Shown here: in pieces, positions 7,583-16,284 of the stretch
Layout of the letters: each line of letters starts with the position of its first letter
How positions within the stretch are numbered: the stretch's first letter is position 1
From: Oscillospiraceae bacterium
Lineage (GTDB): Bacteria; Bacillota; Clostridia; Oscillospirales; Oscillospiraceae
Length of the DNA stretch: 48,445 nt
Direction: 5' to 3'
NCBI GenBank assembly: GCA_017398625.1
Contig: JAFQFP010000012.1
Coordinates: forward strand, 1 to 48,445
Position numbers and translations under genes: made by a program
Notes under the pieces: generated by a model
Seen by the model: only the letters and a program-made list of their open reading frames with translations
Told to the model about the DNA's origin: nothing
Databases searched by the model: none

Positions 7583-9145
7583 ATGAAAAAACCCATTGTA
7601 TTGGTCATTATGGACGGCGTAGGCAAGGGTGACGGCGGCAGCGGCGATGCCGTTGTGGTCGCCAAGACCCCCACACTTGACCGTCTGCTGGCAACCTGCC
7701 CCCATACTTACCTGAAGGCCCACGGCACCGCCGTCGGTCTGCCCTCCGACGAGGATATGGGCAACAGTGAGGTGGGTCACAACGCCCTTGGCTGCGGTCA
7801 GGTCTACTCTCAGGGCGCAAAGCTGGTGGGTGAGTCCATCGAGAACGGCAGCCTGTTTGCCTCCGCCACTTGGGTAGATCTGGTGGAAAACGCCAAGGCA
7901 GGCAAGGCGATGCATTTCCTCGGCCTGCTCAGCGACGGCAACGTCCACTCCAACATTTCCCATCTCATCGCTCTGCTGAAAGCAGCCCATGCCGCCGGGG
8001 TGAAGAAGGCATATTGCCACATCCTGCTGGACGGCCGTGATGTGCCTGCCACCTCCGCTCTGGAGTATGTGGGCGCGCTGGAGGCTGTGCTTGCTCAACT
8101 GAATACCGAAGGCTGCGACTATGCCATCGCCTCCGGCGGCGGCAGAATGCACTTGACCATGGACCGCTACGAGGCAAACTGGGGCATGGTAGAAAAGGGC
8201 TGGCACACCCATGTGCAGGGTCAGGGCAGAATGTTCTCCTCTGCCAAGGAAGCCATCGAGACCTACCGCGCCGAGACCGGCTGCATCGATCAGGATCTAC
8301 CCGCCTTCGTGGTGGCAAGAGAGGGTCAGCCCGTGGCGAAGATCGCCAACGGCGACTCCGTGGTGCTGTTCAACTTCCGGGGCGACCGGGCACAGGAGAT
8401 CTCTCTTGCCTTTGACCGGAAGGATTTCGATAAGTTCGACCGGGGCGACTATACCGGTGTAAAGTTTGCCGGTATGCTGCAGTATGACGGCGATCTGAAC
8501 ATCCCCGAAAACTATCTGGTGCAGCCCCCTGTGATCACCAACACGCTGACCGAGGTCCTGTGTGACGCAGGCATCCGGGAATATGCCCTGTCCGAGACCC
8601 AGAAATATGGCCATGTGACCTACTTCTGGAACGGCAACCGCTCCGGCAAGGTCTGCGAAGAGCTGGAGACCTATGAGGAGATCCCCTCCGATGTGATCCC
8701 CTTCGAGCAGGCACCTGCCATGAAGTCCAAGGAGATCACCGAGAAGATGGTGGAGAACATGGCTTCCGGCAAGTTCCAGTTCCTCCGCTGCAACTTCCCC
8801 AACGGCGACATGGTGGGTCACACCGGCGTTATGGAGGCAGTTGTCTACGCCATGGAATGTGTGGACAGCGGTCTTTCCGCCATCGTGGAAGCCGCCGACA
8901 AGTACGGCTACACCCTGCTGATCACCGCCGACCACGGCAACGCTGACCAGATGACCGAAACCAAGAAGGGCAAGACCTCCGTGCGTACCGCCCACTCTCT
9001 GAATCCTGTTCCCTTTATCATCTACGACAAGGATAACCATTGGGACATCCTGCCCGGCAGCTACGGTCTTGCCAATGTGGCTCCCACCATTGTGAAGATG
9101 ATGGGTCTGACCGCTCCCGATTGCTGGGAAAAGAGCATGATCTGA
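7583..9145 (+). CDS. gpmI: 2,3-bisphosphoglycerate-independent phosphoglycerate mutase
   Basis: Glycolytic enzyme that interconverts 3- and 2-phosphoglycerate using two metal ions. The 520-residue product has the alkaline-phosphatase-superfamily pattern: IMDGVG at residues 9-14, the catalytic serine in GNSEVGH (Ser62, the canonical position), LLDGRDVPATS, GGRMHLTMDRYEANW, NFRGDRAQEI, NGDMVGHTG and the metal site ITADHGNADQM. The ATG at 7583 has TTTGGAGGT at the right spacing; an upstream in-frame ATG at 7541 lacks one. The Asp23-like gene follows 18 bases later, so these genes are probably one transcript. Confidence 0.96.
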   Translation: MKKPIVLVIMDGVGKGDGGSGDAVVVAKTPTLDRLLATCPHTYLKAHGTAVGLPSDEDMGNSEVGHNALGCGQVYSQGAKLVGESIENGSLFASATWVDLVENAKAGKAMHFLGLLSDGNVHSNISHLIALLKAAHAAGVKKAYCHILLDGRDVPATSALEYVGALEAVLAQLNTEGCDYAIASGGGRMHLTMDRYEANWGMVEKGWHTHVQGQGRMFSSAKEAIETYRAETGCIDQDLPAFVVAREGQPVAKIANGDSVVLFNFRGDRAQEISLAFDRKDFDKFDRGDYTGVKFAGMLQYDGDLNIPENYLVQPPVITNTLTEVLCDAGIREYALSETQKYGHVTYFWNGNRSGKVCEELETYEEIPSDVIPFEQAPAMKSKEITEKMVENMASGKFQFLRCNFPNGDMVGHTGVMEAVVYAMECVDSGLSAIVEAADKYGYTLLITADHGNADQMTETKKGKTSVRTAHSLNPVPFIIYDKDNHWDILPGSYGLANVAPTIVKMMGLTAPDCWEKSMI

Positions 9146-9163
9146 ATATAGGAGGAACTGTAT

Positions 9164-9517
9164 ATGATCCATCATAACAACGAAAACGGCAGCGTCAATG
9201 TCAGCTCCGCGGTGTATACCGAGATCGTCGGCACCGCCGCCGCCAACTGCTTCGGTGTAAAGGGCATGGCTGCCCGCTCCGTCACCGACGGTCTGTTCCA
9301 CCTGCTGCGGAAGGAATCCGTGGGCAAGGGCGTTAAGGTCGAATTCCATGAAGACGACACCATTTCCATCGATCTGCATATCGTGGTAGACAACGGCGTG
9401 AACCTGAACGCGGTGGCAAGCTCCATCATCTCCGAGGTTCGCTATGTGGTCACCAAGTGCACCGGCACTCAGGTTCGTGCCGTGAATGTGTATATCGATT
9501 CTATGATGATTGGATAA
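9164..9517 (+). CDS. Asp23/Gls24 family (YloU-like) protein
   Basis: 117-residue alkaline-shock/Gls24-family protein. In Firmicutes this family is tied to envelope stress and membrane association, and Bacillus YloU is encoded next to YloV. Family features are visible: VNVSSAVYTEIVGTAAANCFGV near the start, then a KGVKVEFHEDDTISIDLHIVV strand pair and the end VRAVNVYIDSM. AGGAGGA precedes the start. It sits between gpmI and the YloV homologue, and the same pairing with the YloV gene in many Firmicutes supports a shared function. Confidence 0.9.
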   Translation: MIHHNNENGSVNVSSAVYTEIVGTAAANCFGVKGMAARSVTDGLFHLLRKESVGKGVKVEFHEDDTISIDLHIVVDNGVNLNAVASSIISEVRYVVTKCTGTQVRAVNVYIDSMMIG

Positions 9518-9534
9518 AGAGAGGTAGAGACAAA

Positions 9535-11163
9535 TTGAGGCAGACTATCACCGGGGCCGATTTCCGCAGAATGATGATCAGCGCGACCGCCTCCATTGAG
9601 ATCAATAAGCAGGCTCTCAACGAGCTGAATGTTTTCCCTGTGCCCGATGGCGACACCGGCACCAATATGTCCATGACCATCAACGCCGCTGCCGCCGATC
9701 TGCGCAAGGCTGAGGATCCCGATCTGGGCAAGGCAGCTTCCATTTCCGCCTCCGCCATGCTGCGGGGCGCCCGTGGCAACTCCGGCGTTATCCTGTCCCT
9801 GCTGCTGCGGGGCATCTCCAAGAAGCTGAAGGGTGCTGAGGAGTGTGACGGTGTGCTGTGGGCAGCCGCTCTGCAGGAGGGCGTGGATGCCGCCTACAAG
9901 GCGGTCATGAAGCCCGCCGAGGGCACCATCCTCACCGTTGCCCGTCTGGCTGCCGCCAAGGCTGCCGATGCCGCCAATGAGAACAACTACTTTGAATTTG
10001 TGCAGGAAGCCGCCATCGCCGAAGCGAAGGTGGCGCTGGCTAACACCGTCAACCAGAACCCCGTGCTGAAAAAGGCAGGGGTGGTGGACGCAGGCGGCAA
10101 AGGCTGGCTGCTGGTTCTGGAAGCATTCTATGCTGTGCTGCAGGGTCAGGACATCGTTGCCCCCGAAGCAGGCTCTGCAGAGGTCAAGGAGCAAGCTGCC
10201 TTCTCCGACTTCGACGCCGAGGACATCACCTTCACCTATTGCACCGAGTTCATCATCTCCCGGGAGAACGACAAGGATCCCGAGGCTCTGCGTGCCTTCC
10301 TCAGCGAGCTAGGCGACAGCTTGGTGCTGGTGGATGACGAGGAGATCATCAAGGTCCATGTCCACACCAACGATCCCGGCACCGCCCTCCACGAAGCCAT
10401 CAACTACGGTTCCTTTGTCACCGTAAAGATCGAAAACATGCGCCTGCAGCACACCGAGAAGGTGCTCAGCGAGCAGGAGATCGCACCCAAGATCGCCGAG
10501 AGCGAAAAGCCCATCGGTGTCGTGGCGGTCTGTGCCGGCGAGGGTCTGGCAGATGTGTTTATGAATCTGGGCGTGGACGGTATCATTTCCGGCGGTCAGA
10601 CCATGAACCCCAGCACGCAGGACATTCTGGAAAAAGTCAATCAGGTACCTGCCGATACCGTGTATGTGCTGCCCAACAACAAGAACATCATCATGGCTGC
10701 CCAGCAGGTGGACCCGCTGACCCCCAAGAAGGTCATCGTGATCTCCAGCAAGACCGTTCCTCAGGGCATCACCGCTATGCTGAACTTTAACCCCGAGGGC
10801 ACGGAAGAAGAAAACACCGCCGCCATGGAGGAAGCCCTGTCCACCGTGGACACCATGCAGATCACCTATGCCGCCCGGAACTCCGATTTTGACGGCTACA
10901 TGATCCATGAGGGCGACTATCTTGCCATGTACGGCAGTGCCCTGTTCGGTACCAGCCGGGACATCAAGGTACTGCTGCGCTCCCTTGCAGAAAAGGTGCG
11001 CGACGACGGCAAGGAGTATATCACCATCTACTACGGCGCGGATATCTCTGAAAAGCACGCCCAAAAGGCGGCAGACCTGTTCAGCCAGATCTGCCCCGAC
11101 GCGGATGTGAATCTGATCAACGGCGGCCAGCCGGTCTACTACTATATGATCTCCGCAGAATAA
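9535..11163 (+). CDS. DAK2-domain protein, YloV/FakA-like fatty acid kinase
   Basis: 542 residues with an N-terminal DhaL (DAK2) ATP-binding domain. The metal/nucleotide motif NVFPVPDGDTGTNMSMT lies near residues 28-44 and RGARGNSGVILS near residue 80. A middle and a C-terminal domain of the YloV/FakA type follow. FakA phosphorylates fatty acids held by FakB (DegV) proteins for phospholipid synthesis; no fakB is visible here. The start is taken as TTG 9535, which has GAGAGG upstream and follows the Asp23 gene by 17 bases; the frame continues back into that gene. A terminator follows. Confidence 0.88.
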   Translation: MRQTITGADFRRMMISATASIEINKQALNELNVFPVPDGDTGTNMSMTINAAAADLRKAEDPDLGKAASISASAMLRGARGNSGVILSLLLRGISKKLKGAEECDGVLWAAALQEGVDAAYKAVMKPAEGTILTVARLAAAKAADAANENNYFEFVQEAAIAEAKVALANTVNQNPVLKKAGVVDAGGKGWLLVLEAFYAVLQGQDIVAPEAGSAEVKEQAAFSDFDAEDITFTYCTEFIISRENDKDPEALRAFLSELGDSLVLVDDEEIIKVHVHTNDPGTALHEAINYGSFVTVKIENMRLQHTEKVLSEQEIAPKIAESEKPIGVVAVCAGEGLADVFMNLGVDGIISGGQTMNPSTQDILEKVNQVPADTVYVLPNNKNIIMAAQQVDPLTPKKVIVISSKTVPQGITAMLNFNPEGTEEENTAAMEEALSTVDTMQITYAARNSDFDGYMIHEGDYLAMYGSALFGTSRDIKVLLRSLAEKVRDDGKEYITIYYGADISEKHAQKAADLFSQICPDADVNLINGGQPVYYYMISAE

Positions 11164-11169
11164 GACCAC

Positions 11170-11209
11170 AGCGCCCACTGCCCATTGGGCAGCGGGCGCT
11201 TGTTTCTAT
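11170..11209 (+). terminator. Terminator after the YloV-like gene
   Basis: A 14-bp stem with one mismatch (arms 11170-11183 and 11187-11200) is followed by a broken T-rich tract (TGTTTCTATT). It may be only partly efficient. Confidence 0.65.
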
Positions 11210-11239
11210 TGTCGGATCTTGGAGAAAGGAGGCGTGGCT

Positions 11240-12073
11240 ATGAAAGAGATCCCCAAGGGGGGGCTGATCGGCAAGATCTACCACACTGTTCGTGCGCTGG
11301 AAGAAAAGGACATCCCCATCCATGCGGCAAATGCCAGCTTCTTCATCGTTCTGGCGGTATTCCCGGCGCTGCTTCTGCTGCTGGGTATCCTGCGCTACAC
11401 ACCTTTGGATGTACACGCCCTCATCGGCGTGCTGGAGGGAGTGCTGCCTGCGGCACTGCTGCCGGAGGCGGAAAAGCTGATCCTAAACACCTACCAAAGC
11501 ACCTCCGGCATGGTGATCTCCCTGTCGGCTGTGGCAACGCTCTGGTCTGCCAGCCGTGGGATCTACGGTCTGCTCACCGGGCTCAATGCGGTGTATGAGA
11601 CCTCCGAGGATCGAGGCTACCTGTATACCCGTTCCATCAGCGTGGTGTACACCTTCCTGTTCTTTCTGGTACTGCTGCTGACGCTGGTGCTCCATGTGTT
11701 CGGCAGCGCGCTGGTGGGAGCACTGGAGTCTCTGGACAATCCGCTGATGCGGCTTTTGACCGGGATCATCGATCTGCGGTTCTTTCTGCTGCTGGCGGTG
11801 CAGACAGCGGTGTTCACCGCCATCTTCACCGTGCTGCCCAACCGGAAAAACCGCCCTTCGGAGAGCCTTCCCGGCGCACTGCTTGCTGCCATCGGCTGGC
11901 AGGTCTTTTCCCATGTCTACTCTCTGTATGTAGACCATTTCCCCAGCTACGCCAACATCTACGGCTCTGTTTACGCCGTGGCGCTGAGCATGCTGTGGCT
12001 GTACTGCTGTATTTCCATCCTGTTTTACGGCGGCGCGTTGAATTATTTGATCAAAAACAGGGAAAACGCCTAA
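11240..12073 (+). CDS. YihY/virulence factor BrkB family membrane protein
   Basis: 277-residue polytopic membrane protein of the YihY/BrkB (formerly 'ribonuclease BN') family, whose function is unresolved. Family features include ANASFFIVLAVFPALLLLLGIL in the first helix region, a segment with LWSASRGIYGLLTGLNAVYE, and the final helices containing SVYAVALSMLWLYCCISILFYGGALNY. About six transmembrane segments can be counted. ATG 11240 is preferred because AAAGGAGG precedes it by seven bases; the frame extends seven codons upstream to another ATG with no such site. Confidence 0.9.
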   Translation: MKEIPKGGLIGKIYHTVRALEEKDIPIHAANASFFIVLAVFPALLLLLGILRYTPLDVHALIGVLEGVLPAALLPEAEKLILNTYQSTSGMVISLSAVATLWSASRGIYGLLTGLNAVYETSEDRGYLYTRSISVVYTFLFFLVLLLTLVLHVFGSALVGALESLDNPLMRLLTGIIDLRFFLLLAVQTAVFTAIFTVLPNRKNRPSESLPGALLAAIGWQVFSHVYSLYVDHFPSYANIYGSVYAVALSMLWLYCCISILFYGGALNYLIKNRENA

Positions 12074-12129
12074 AACTTTACCCCCTGTTCACAAATTCGG
12101 GGTATTATGAGAAAAAAGGGGGCAAAGGT

Positions 12130-12960
12130 ATGTTTGGCTATGTAAGCGCCAGCACAAGCGAGCTGACGCAGGCACAAAAGGAGCGCTACGGCGCGGTATA
12201 CTGCGGCATTTGCCGCCGGATTCGGGAAAATGCCTCTCAGCTTTCCCGGCTGGGACTGAGCTATGACATGGCTTTCCTTGCCCTACTGCTGAGCAGCCTT
12301 TATGAGCCGGAGGAGATCGGCGGGCCCAAAGCCTGCAGCCTGCATCCTCTGCGCCGCAGAAGCTGGGTGGATAACGAATATATCAGCTATGCCGCGGATA
12401 TGAATGTGGCACTGGGGTACTACAACGCGCTGGACGATTGGGAGGACGACCGGCGGCTGTCTGCCAAGGCAGTTTCCGCTGTGTTTGAAAAGCACATCCC
12501 TTCCATTCGCAGCCGCTACCCCCGGCAATGCCAAGCCATTGAAGCATGCATCCGGGAGCTGCGCGTCTTGGAAGCGGAGGGCTGCGCCAATCCCGACCTG
12601 CCTGCTAACCGGTTCGGCGCGCTGATGGAGGAGCTGCTGGTATACCGCAAGGATCTGTGGGAGGATGATCTGCGGCAGATGGGCATGGCGCTGGGCAGAT
12701 TTATCTATCTGACGGATGCCGCCATAGACTACCGCCGGGATGTGAAGAAAAACCGCTACAATCCCTTTGCCGCCATGGGCATGGGCGAGGATCCTCAAAA
12801 GTGGGAGCGGTATCTGGTGCTTGCCATGGCACGATGCACCCAAGCCTATGAACGGCTTCCGCTGGTGCAGGATAAGCCGCTGCTGGACAACATCCTTTAC
12901 AGCGGCGTTTGGATAGAATGGAGACGGCAGCGCAAAGCCGCTGCGGGAGGAACGAAATGA
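12130..12960 (+). CDS. DUF5685 family protein
   Basis: 276 residues beginning [20 protein letters not shown] and continuing with YCGICRRI, the hallmark start of the DUF5685 family (usually MFGYV...YCGLCR). [20 protein letters not shown] and a central DDWEDDRRL also fit the family. The conserved acidic/helical pattern ([22 protein letters not shown]) recalls all-helical isoprenoid-synthase-like folds with Asp-rich motifs, but no function is established. The last four bases overlap the DnaJ-like gene (ATGA), indicating translational coupling; DUF5685 and J-domain genes are neighbours in related genomes as far as I recall. Confidence 0.85.
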   Translation: MFGYVSASTSELTQAQKERYGAVYCGICRRIRENASQLSRLGLSYDMAFLALLLSSLYEPEEIGGPKACSLHPLRRRSWVDNEYISYAADMNVALGYYNALDDWEDDRRLSAKAVSAVFEKHIPSIRSRYPRQCQAIEACIRELRVLEAEGCANPDLPANRFGALMEELLVYRKDLWEDDLRQMGMALGRFIYLTDAAIDYRRDVKKNRYNPFAAMGMGEDPQKWERYLVLAMARCTQAYERLPLVQDKPLLDNILYSGVWIEWRRQRKAAAGGTK

Positions 12961-13613
12961 TCGACGATCCTTACAAGATACTGGGAGTCAGCCCCAACGC
13001 TTCCGACGAGGAGATCAAGCGGGCATACCGAAGCCTAGCCAAAAAATACCACCCGGATCTCAACCCCGGCGATGAAGCTGCTGCCAAAAAGATGCAGCAG
13101 ATCAACGCCGCCTATGAGCAGATCAAAAACCCGGAGAAGGCACAGCAGACCTCCGGCGGCTATGGCAGTTATGGCAGCTACGGCAGCTACACCGGTTACG
13201 ACCCCTTCGGCGGAGCATGGCAGCAAAGCTACCGGCAAAACCGGAATTCCGGCGACCAGTACCAGCAGGCGGCTTACCGCTATATCCAGTACCGCCGGTA
13301 TCAAGAGGCGCTGAATGTGCTGGATAACGCCACCGAGAGAAATGCCCGGTGGTACTACCTCAGCGCCCTTGCCCACAACGGTCTGGGCAATCAAGTCACG
13401 GCGCTGGAGCATATCCGCAAGGCGGTATCCATGGAGCCGGACAACCAGACCTATCTCTACACCCTGAACCGAATGGAACAGGGCGGCGAGGCATACACCC
13501 AGCAGGCAGGCTCTTTCCGGGGCTTCTCTTTCGGCGGCTCTCCCTGCTCCGGTCTGTGTTTTTGCTATCTTCTGCAGCTATTGTGCTGCCGGGGCAGGCT
13601 TTTCTGCTGTTGA
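12957..13613 (+). CDS. J-domain (DnaJ-like) protein with Cys-rich tail
   Basis: 218 residues. The J domain occupies residues 1-65: [20 protein letters not shown], then the HPD tripeptide in [10 protein letters not shown] and [12 protein letters not shown] Gly/Tyr/Ser-rich linker (repeats of YGSYGS) and a TPR-like helical region (about 105-180, [12 protein letters not shown] and [20 protein letters not shown]) follow, and the last 25 residues are Cys- and Leu-rich ([18 protein letters not shown]). J domains stimulate Hsp70/DnaK. The tail could be membrane-associated or metal-binding; this is inference. It is coupled to the DUF5685 gene. Confidence 0.88.
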   Translation: MIDDPYKILGVSPNASDEEIKRAYRSLAKKYHPDLNPGDEAAAKKMQQINAAYEQIKNPEKAQQTSGGYGSYGSYGSYTGYDPFGGAWQQSYRQNRNSGDQYQQAAYRYIQYRRYQEALNVLDNATERNARWYYLSALAHNGLGNQVTALEHIRKAVSMEPDNQTYLYTLNRMEQGGEAYTQQAGSFRGFSFGGSPCSGLCFCYLLQLLCCRGRLFCC

Positions 13614-13638
13614 CGAGCAGGGCTGCCTATGTTAAAAT
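13610..13638 (+). promoter_or_regulatory. Promoter of the cobalamin-riboswitch transcript
   Basis: TTGACG (13610-13615) and TAAAAT (13633-13638) are 17 bases apart. The -35 element contains the stop codon of the DnaJ-like gene. The riboswitch begins about 40 bases downstream. Confidence 0.75.
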
Positions 13639-13674
13639 GACTAAGACAATTCCATAGCCTTTGCGTGGCAGACG

Positions 13675-13890
13675 GAGCGCCGGGCTTCGCCTGCTGAACA
13701 AGATAACCGGGTGAGAATCCCGGACGGTACCGCCGCTGTATGCGTTGACGGTGCTCCCTTTCGGCGAAAGCCGGTCACTGGATCTTTCCGGGAAGGCAGG
13801 GAGCGCTCCCGGGTCGCAGCCCCGGGTAAAACGCAAGTCAGAAGACCTACGCGAAGCGTCTCCTCCCCCTGCGTGTTTACAGGGAGGTGC
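13675..13890 (+). ncRNA. Cobalamin (B12) riboswitch
   Basis: The conserved core is recognisable in order: AACCGGGTGAGAATCCCGG (about 13705-13723), CCGCTGTA (13733-13740), GTCACTG (13774-13780), GGGAAGGC (13790-13797) and AAGTCAGAAGACCT (13835-13848). The last two are the near-invariant B12-box region of RF00174-type riboswitches. A further hairpin (CCTCCCC...CAGGGAGG, about 13862-13887), whose loop could form the kissing contact, precedes a strong terminator hairpin. Ligand binding would be expected to terminate transcription ahead of the DUF4430-ECF genes. Confidence 0.93.
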
Positions 13891-13912
13891 GGATCTTGTC
13901 GCAGAAAGACGG

Positions 13913-13951
13913 CTGCGGCGCTCATTTTGGGGCGCCGCAGTATTTTTATTT
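13913..13951 (+). terminator. Riboswitch expression-platform terminator
   Basis: The stem CTGCGGCGCTC/GGGCGCCGCAG (arms 13913-13923 and 13930-13940) is followed by TATTTTTATTT. It stands between the B12 aptamer and the ribosome-binding site of the DUF4430 gene, consistent with transcriptional control. Confidence 0.88.
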
Positions 13952-13966
13952 CAGGAGGTAACCTAT

Positions 13967-14362
13967 ATGTTGAAAAACAAAAAGCTGCTGATCGCCGTGA
14001 TCGCCATGCTGGTTGCGGCCGCTCTGCTGCTGACCGTCTATTTCTTCACCCGTCCCGAACCTCAGGAGGGCAGCAAAGCCTTCACCGTCACCGTCGTCCA
14101 CAAGGACGGCACCTCCAAGGACTTCTCCTATGAGAGCGACGAGGAATATCTGGGTTCTGTGATCCTTGCCGAGGGTCTTGTGGAAGGCGAGATCGGAGCT
14201 TACGGCCTATTCATCTCCACCGTAGACGGCGAGACCGCCGATTACAGTGTGGACAGCGGCTGGTGGGCTTTGTATGAGGGTGATCAAATGGCAATGCAGG
14301 GCGCAGACACCACCCCTATCACCGACGGCGGCATCTATAAGCTGGTGTATACTGTTGGCTAA
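13967..14362 (+). CDS. DUF4430 (transcobalamin-C-like) membrane-anchored protein
   Basis: 131 residues. An N-terminal hydrophobic segment (LIAVIAMLVAAALLLTVYFF) serves as signal or anchor, and a DUF4430 domain follows: TVTVVHKDGTSKDFSYESD, then LVEGEIGAYGLFISTVDGE and SGWWALYEGDQMAMQGADTT with the ITDGGIYKLVY end. DUF4430 resembles the C-terminal domain of vertebrate intrinsic factor and transcobalamin. Together with the upstream B12 riboswitch and the downstream ECF S component it points to extracytoplasmic corrinoid capture. ATG 13967 has CAGGAGGTAA upstream. The binding role is inference. Confidence 0.85.
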   Translation: MLKNKKLLIAVIAMLVAAALLLTVYFFTRPEPQEGSKAFTVTVVHKDGTSKDFSYESDEEYLGSVILAEGLVEGEIGAYGLFISTVDGETADYSVDSGWWALYEGDQMAMQGADTTPITDGGIYKLVYTVG

Positions 14363-14858
14363 GAAAAAGCTTTCTTTAAGCCGGATCACCCTCTTTGCGG
14401 TACTGGGCGCACTGACCTTCGGTGCCAAGATGGCAATGAGCGCCCTGCCCAACATCGAGCCGGTATCTCTGATGGTGATGCTCTTCGCCGTGGTACTGGG
14501 GCTGAAGGCGCTGTACCCCATCTATGTGTATGTGTTTCTGGAGATCTTGGTCTGGGGACTTGGCACATGGAATGTGATGTATCTGTATATCTGGGCAATT
14601 CTGGCTGCCTTGGCATGGCTGCTGCGGAAGGCGGAGCATCCGCTGGTATGGGCGCTGCTTTCCGGCAGCTTCGGGTTGTGTTTTGGTGCTCTGTGCGCCC
14701 CGGTTGATGTCTGCATCGGCGGCTTTGGCTACGCCGCGGCAAAATGGGCATCCGGTATCCCCTTTGACATTGCCCACTGCGTCGGAAACTTTGTGATCGC
14801 CCTGCTGCTGTTCGTGCCCATGCGGCGGCTGCTGACCCGGCTGTATCAAAAACTATAA
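14355..14858 (+). CDS. ECF transporter S component, predicted corrinoid uptake
   Basis: 167-residue integral membrane protein with about five to six helices (TLFAVLGALTFGAKMAMSAL, SLMVMLFAVVLGLKALYPIY, VMYLYIWAILAALAWLL, LSGSFGLCFGALCAPVD, FVIALLLFVPM), typical of substrate-binding S units of energy-coupling-factor transporters. The start is inferred as TTG 14355, overlapping the DUF4430 stop by eight bases; no ATG is available early in the frame. Riboswitch control argues for cobalamin or a corrinoid precursor as substrate. The EcfT and EcfA/A' partners are not in the window, so it would use a shared energising module encoded elsewhere. Confidence 0.8.
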   Translation: MAKKKLSLSRITLFAVLGALTFGAKMAMSALPNIEPVSLMVMLFAVVLGLKALYPIYVYVFLEILVWGLGTWNVMYLYIWAILAALAWLLRKAEHPLVWALLSGSFGLCFGALCAPVDVCIGGFGYAAAKWASGIPFDIAHCVGNFVIALLLFVPMRRLLTRLYQKL

Positions 14859-14863
14859 ATTCT

Positions 14864-14909
14864 GCCTGTCACGGAAGAAAGCTGCGTTCTTCCATGACAG
14901 GCTTTTTTT
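14864..14909 (+). terminator. Terminator of the DUF4430-ECF unit
   Basis: A long stem, GCCTGTCACGGAAGAA paired with TTCTTCCATGACAGGC (one mismatch, arms 14864-14879 and 14887-14902), is followed by seven T. Confidence 0.92.
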
Positions 14910-14947
14910 ACGCTTTTCAGAATATCCTTTTCCAGAAAGGGGTACAA

Positions 14948-15679
14948 TCACTCCAACGGCCCTACCAGTGTCCCCGGTGCCCCGGTAAAGGCAGACAGCA
15001 CCTCCAAACAGATCCCATGCCTCTTTGCCAGCTCCACGGAGCGGTCATGGAGCACCTGCGCCCCGTTTTCGATGAGCCGAAGCATCCGGTCATAGGAGAT
15101 CCTGCCAAAACGGGTGGCTCCCGGATATCGCCGGGGATCCCGGTCATACACACCGTCCACATCCGTAAAAATCTGGCACATATCCGCCTGCAAAAACGCC
15201 GCCAATGCCACTGCAGTGGTATCGGAGCCCCCTCTGCCAAGTGTTGTGATATCTCCGTTGGGGCCGATGCCCTGAAACCCCGCCACCACAACGACCCTTC
15301 CCTGCTCCAACTCCTGCCGGATCCTGCTGTCCTCCAGCCACTGTATTTCGGCGTTTCCGTGGACACCGTCGGTGTGCAGACCAGCCTGCCACCCGGTGAG
15401 GCTCACCGCCGGGTAGCCCAGGGCGCCGATGGCCATTGCCATCAGCCCCGCGCTGAGCTGCTCTCCCGCAGCCATATAGGCATCCATCTCCCGGGCAGAG
15501 CCTCTGGGGTTGATCTGCCCGGCAGCGGCAATGAGATCATCGGTGGTATCCCCCTGTGCCGACACCACCACCACCATCTGCGCCCCCTGTTGGGCAAGAC
15601 GGGTGATCCGGCGGGCTGCAGACAGGATCCTGCCGCTGTCCGCAAGGGAACTGCCGCCGTACTTCTGCACTATCAGCAT
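14948..15679 (-). CDS. Aspartate kinase, catalytic domain only (no ACT domains)
   Basis: Amino-acid kinase family enzyme for the first step of the aspartate pathway (Lys, Met, Thr, diaminopimelate). Catalytic motifs are present: KYGGSS at residues 6-11, VVVSAQGDTTDDLI, the block with TLGRGGSDTTAVALAA, and FTDVDGVYDRDP. It has 243 residues against about 400 for usual LysC. The protein stops right after the linker equivalent (TGAPGTLVGPLE), where the two regulatory ACT domains would begin. ATG 15679 has GGAGG eight bases upstream. An ACT-domain gene lies directly upstream on the same strand but beyond a terminator. Confidence 0.85.
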   Translation of the reverse strand: MLIVQKYGGSSLADSGRILSAARRITRLAQQGAQMVVVVSAQGDTTDDLIAAAGQINPRGSAREMDAYMAAGEQLSAGLMAMAIGALGYPAVSLTGWQAGLHTDGVHGNAEIQWLEDSRIRQELEQGRVVVVAGFQGIGPNGDITTLGRGGSDTTAVALAAFLQADMCQIFTDVDGVYDRDPRRYPGATRFGRISYDRMLRLIENGAQVLHDRSVELAKRHGICLEVLSAFTGAPGTLVGPLE

Positions 15680-15728
15680 TGCCATCACCTCCGCTGCATC
15701 CTATGTCAGCTATGGGTGCTTGGTGACG

Positions 15729-15761
15729 AAAAAAGCGCCGCCCCGGGCGCTGCCCGGGGCG
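15729..15761 (-). terminator. Terminator between the ACT gene and the aspartokinase
   Basis: A 10-bp perfect stem (CGCCCCGGGC/GCCCGGGGCG, arms 15752-15761 and 15739-15748) is followed on the minus strand by GCGC and six T. Read-through or a separate promoter would be needed to express the aspartokinase. Confidence 0.8.
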
Positions 15762-15769
15762 TTCCTTAT

Positions 15770-16210
15770 TTATCCCGCAAGTACCTCTGCCTTCACAACG
15801 CCCGGTGTCTTTTCCAAGCGGTGGAGCAGATCCTCCAGATGGCACTCCATATCCATGGTCTGGGCGGAAACGGTGACCATGGCACAGCCGCCGGAGGGAA
15901 TGGTCTGATTGATGGTCAGAATGTTGGTGCCGCTGCCGGCAAATACCGCCAGAATGGACGACAGCACGCCGGGCTCATCATGGAGCATGAGTTGGAAGGT
16001 AACGATCCTGCCGGTCATCATGTTCTGGAAGGGAAGCACCGCATCCCGGTACTTATAAAAAGCGCTGCGGCTGATATCCGTCATTCGGGTGGCTTCATTC
16101 ACCGTGGCAGCTTCCCCGGTGGAGAGCAGGCGCTTTGCCTCTGCCACCTTCAAAAACACCTCCGGCAGCGCGGATGCTTCTACGATATAATATTTCGGGC
16201 TGTTTGCCAT
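15770..16210 (-). CDS. ACT domain-containing protein, UPF0735/PheB family
   Basis: 146 residues. The N-terminal part (about 1-65) resembles a small helix-turn-helix (VNEATRMTDISRSAFYKYRD). The C-terminal part (about 70-146) is an ACT domain, starting FQLMLHDEPGVLSSILAVFA with the ligand-loop Gly, then NILTINQTIPSGGCAMVTVS. The family (called PheB in Bacillus) usually neighbours homoserine dehydrogenase or other aspartate-pathway or aromatic genes. Here it precedes an ACT-less aspartokinase. The start has AGGAGGTTCCTT. The ligand and any partner are unknown. Confidence 0.9.
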   Translation of the reverse strand: MANSPKYYIVEASALPEVFLKVAEAKRLLSTGEAATVNEATRMTDISRSAFYKYRDAVLPFQNMMTGRIVTFQLMLHDEPGVLSSILAVFAGSGTNILTINQTIPSGGCAMVTVSAQTMDMECHLEDLLHRLEKTPGVVKAEVLAG

Positions 16211-16284
16211 AAGGAACCTCCTAAGCAGTAAATCTTTTTTGGGGAAATGGCTTCTCCCGGCACACAAATGTATTTCCATAGACG

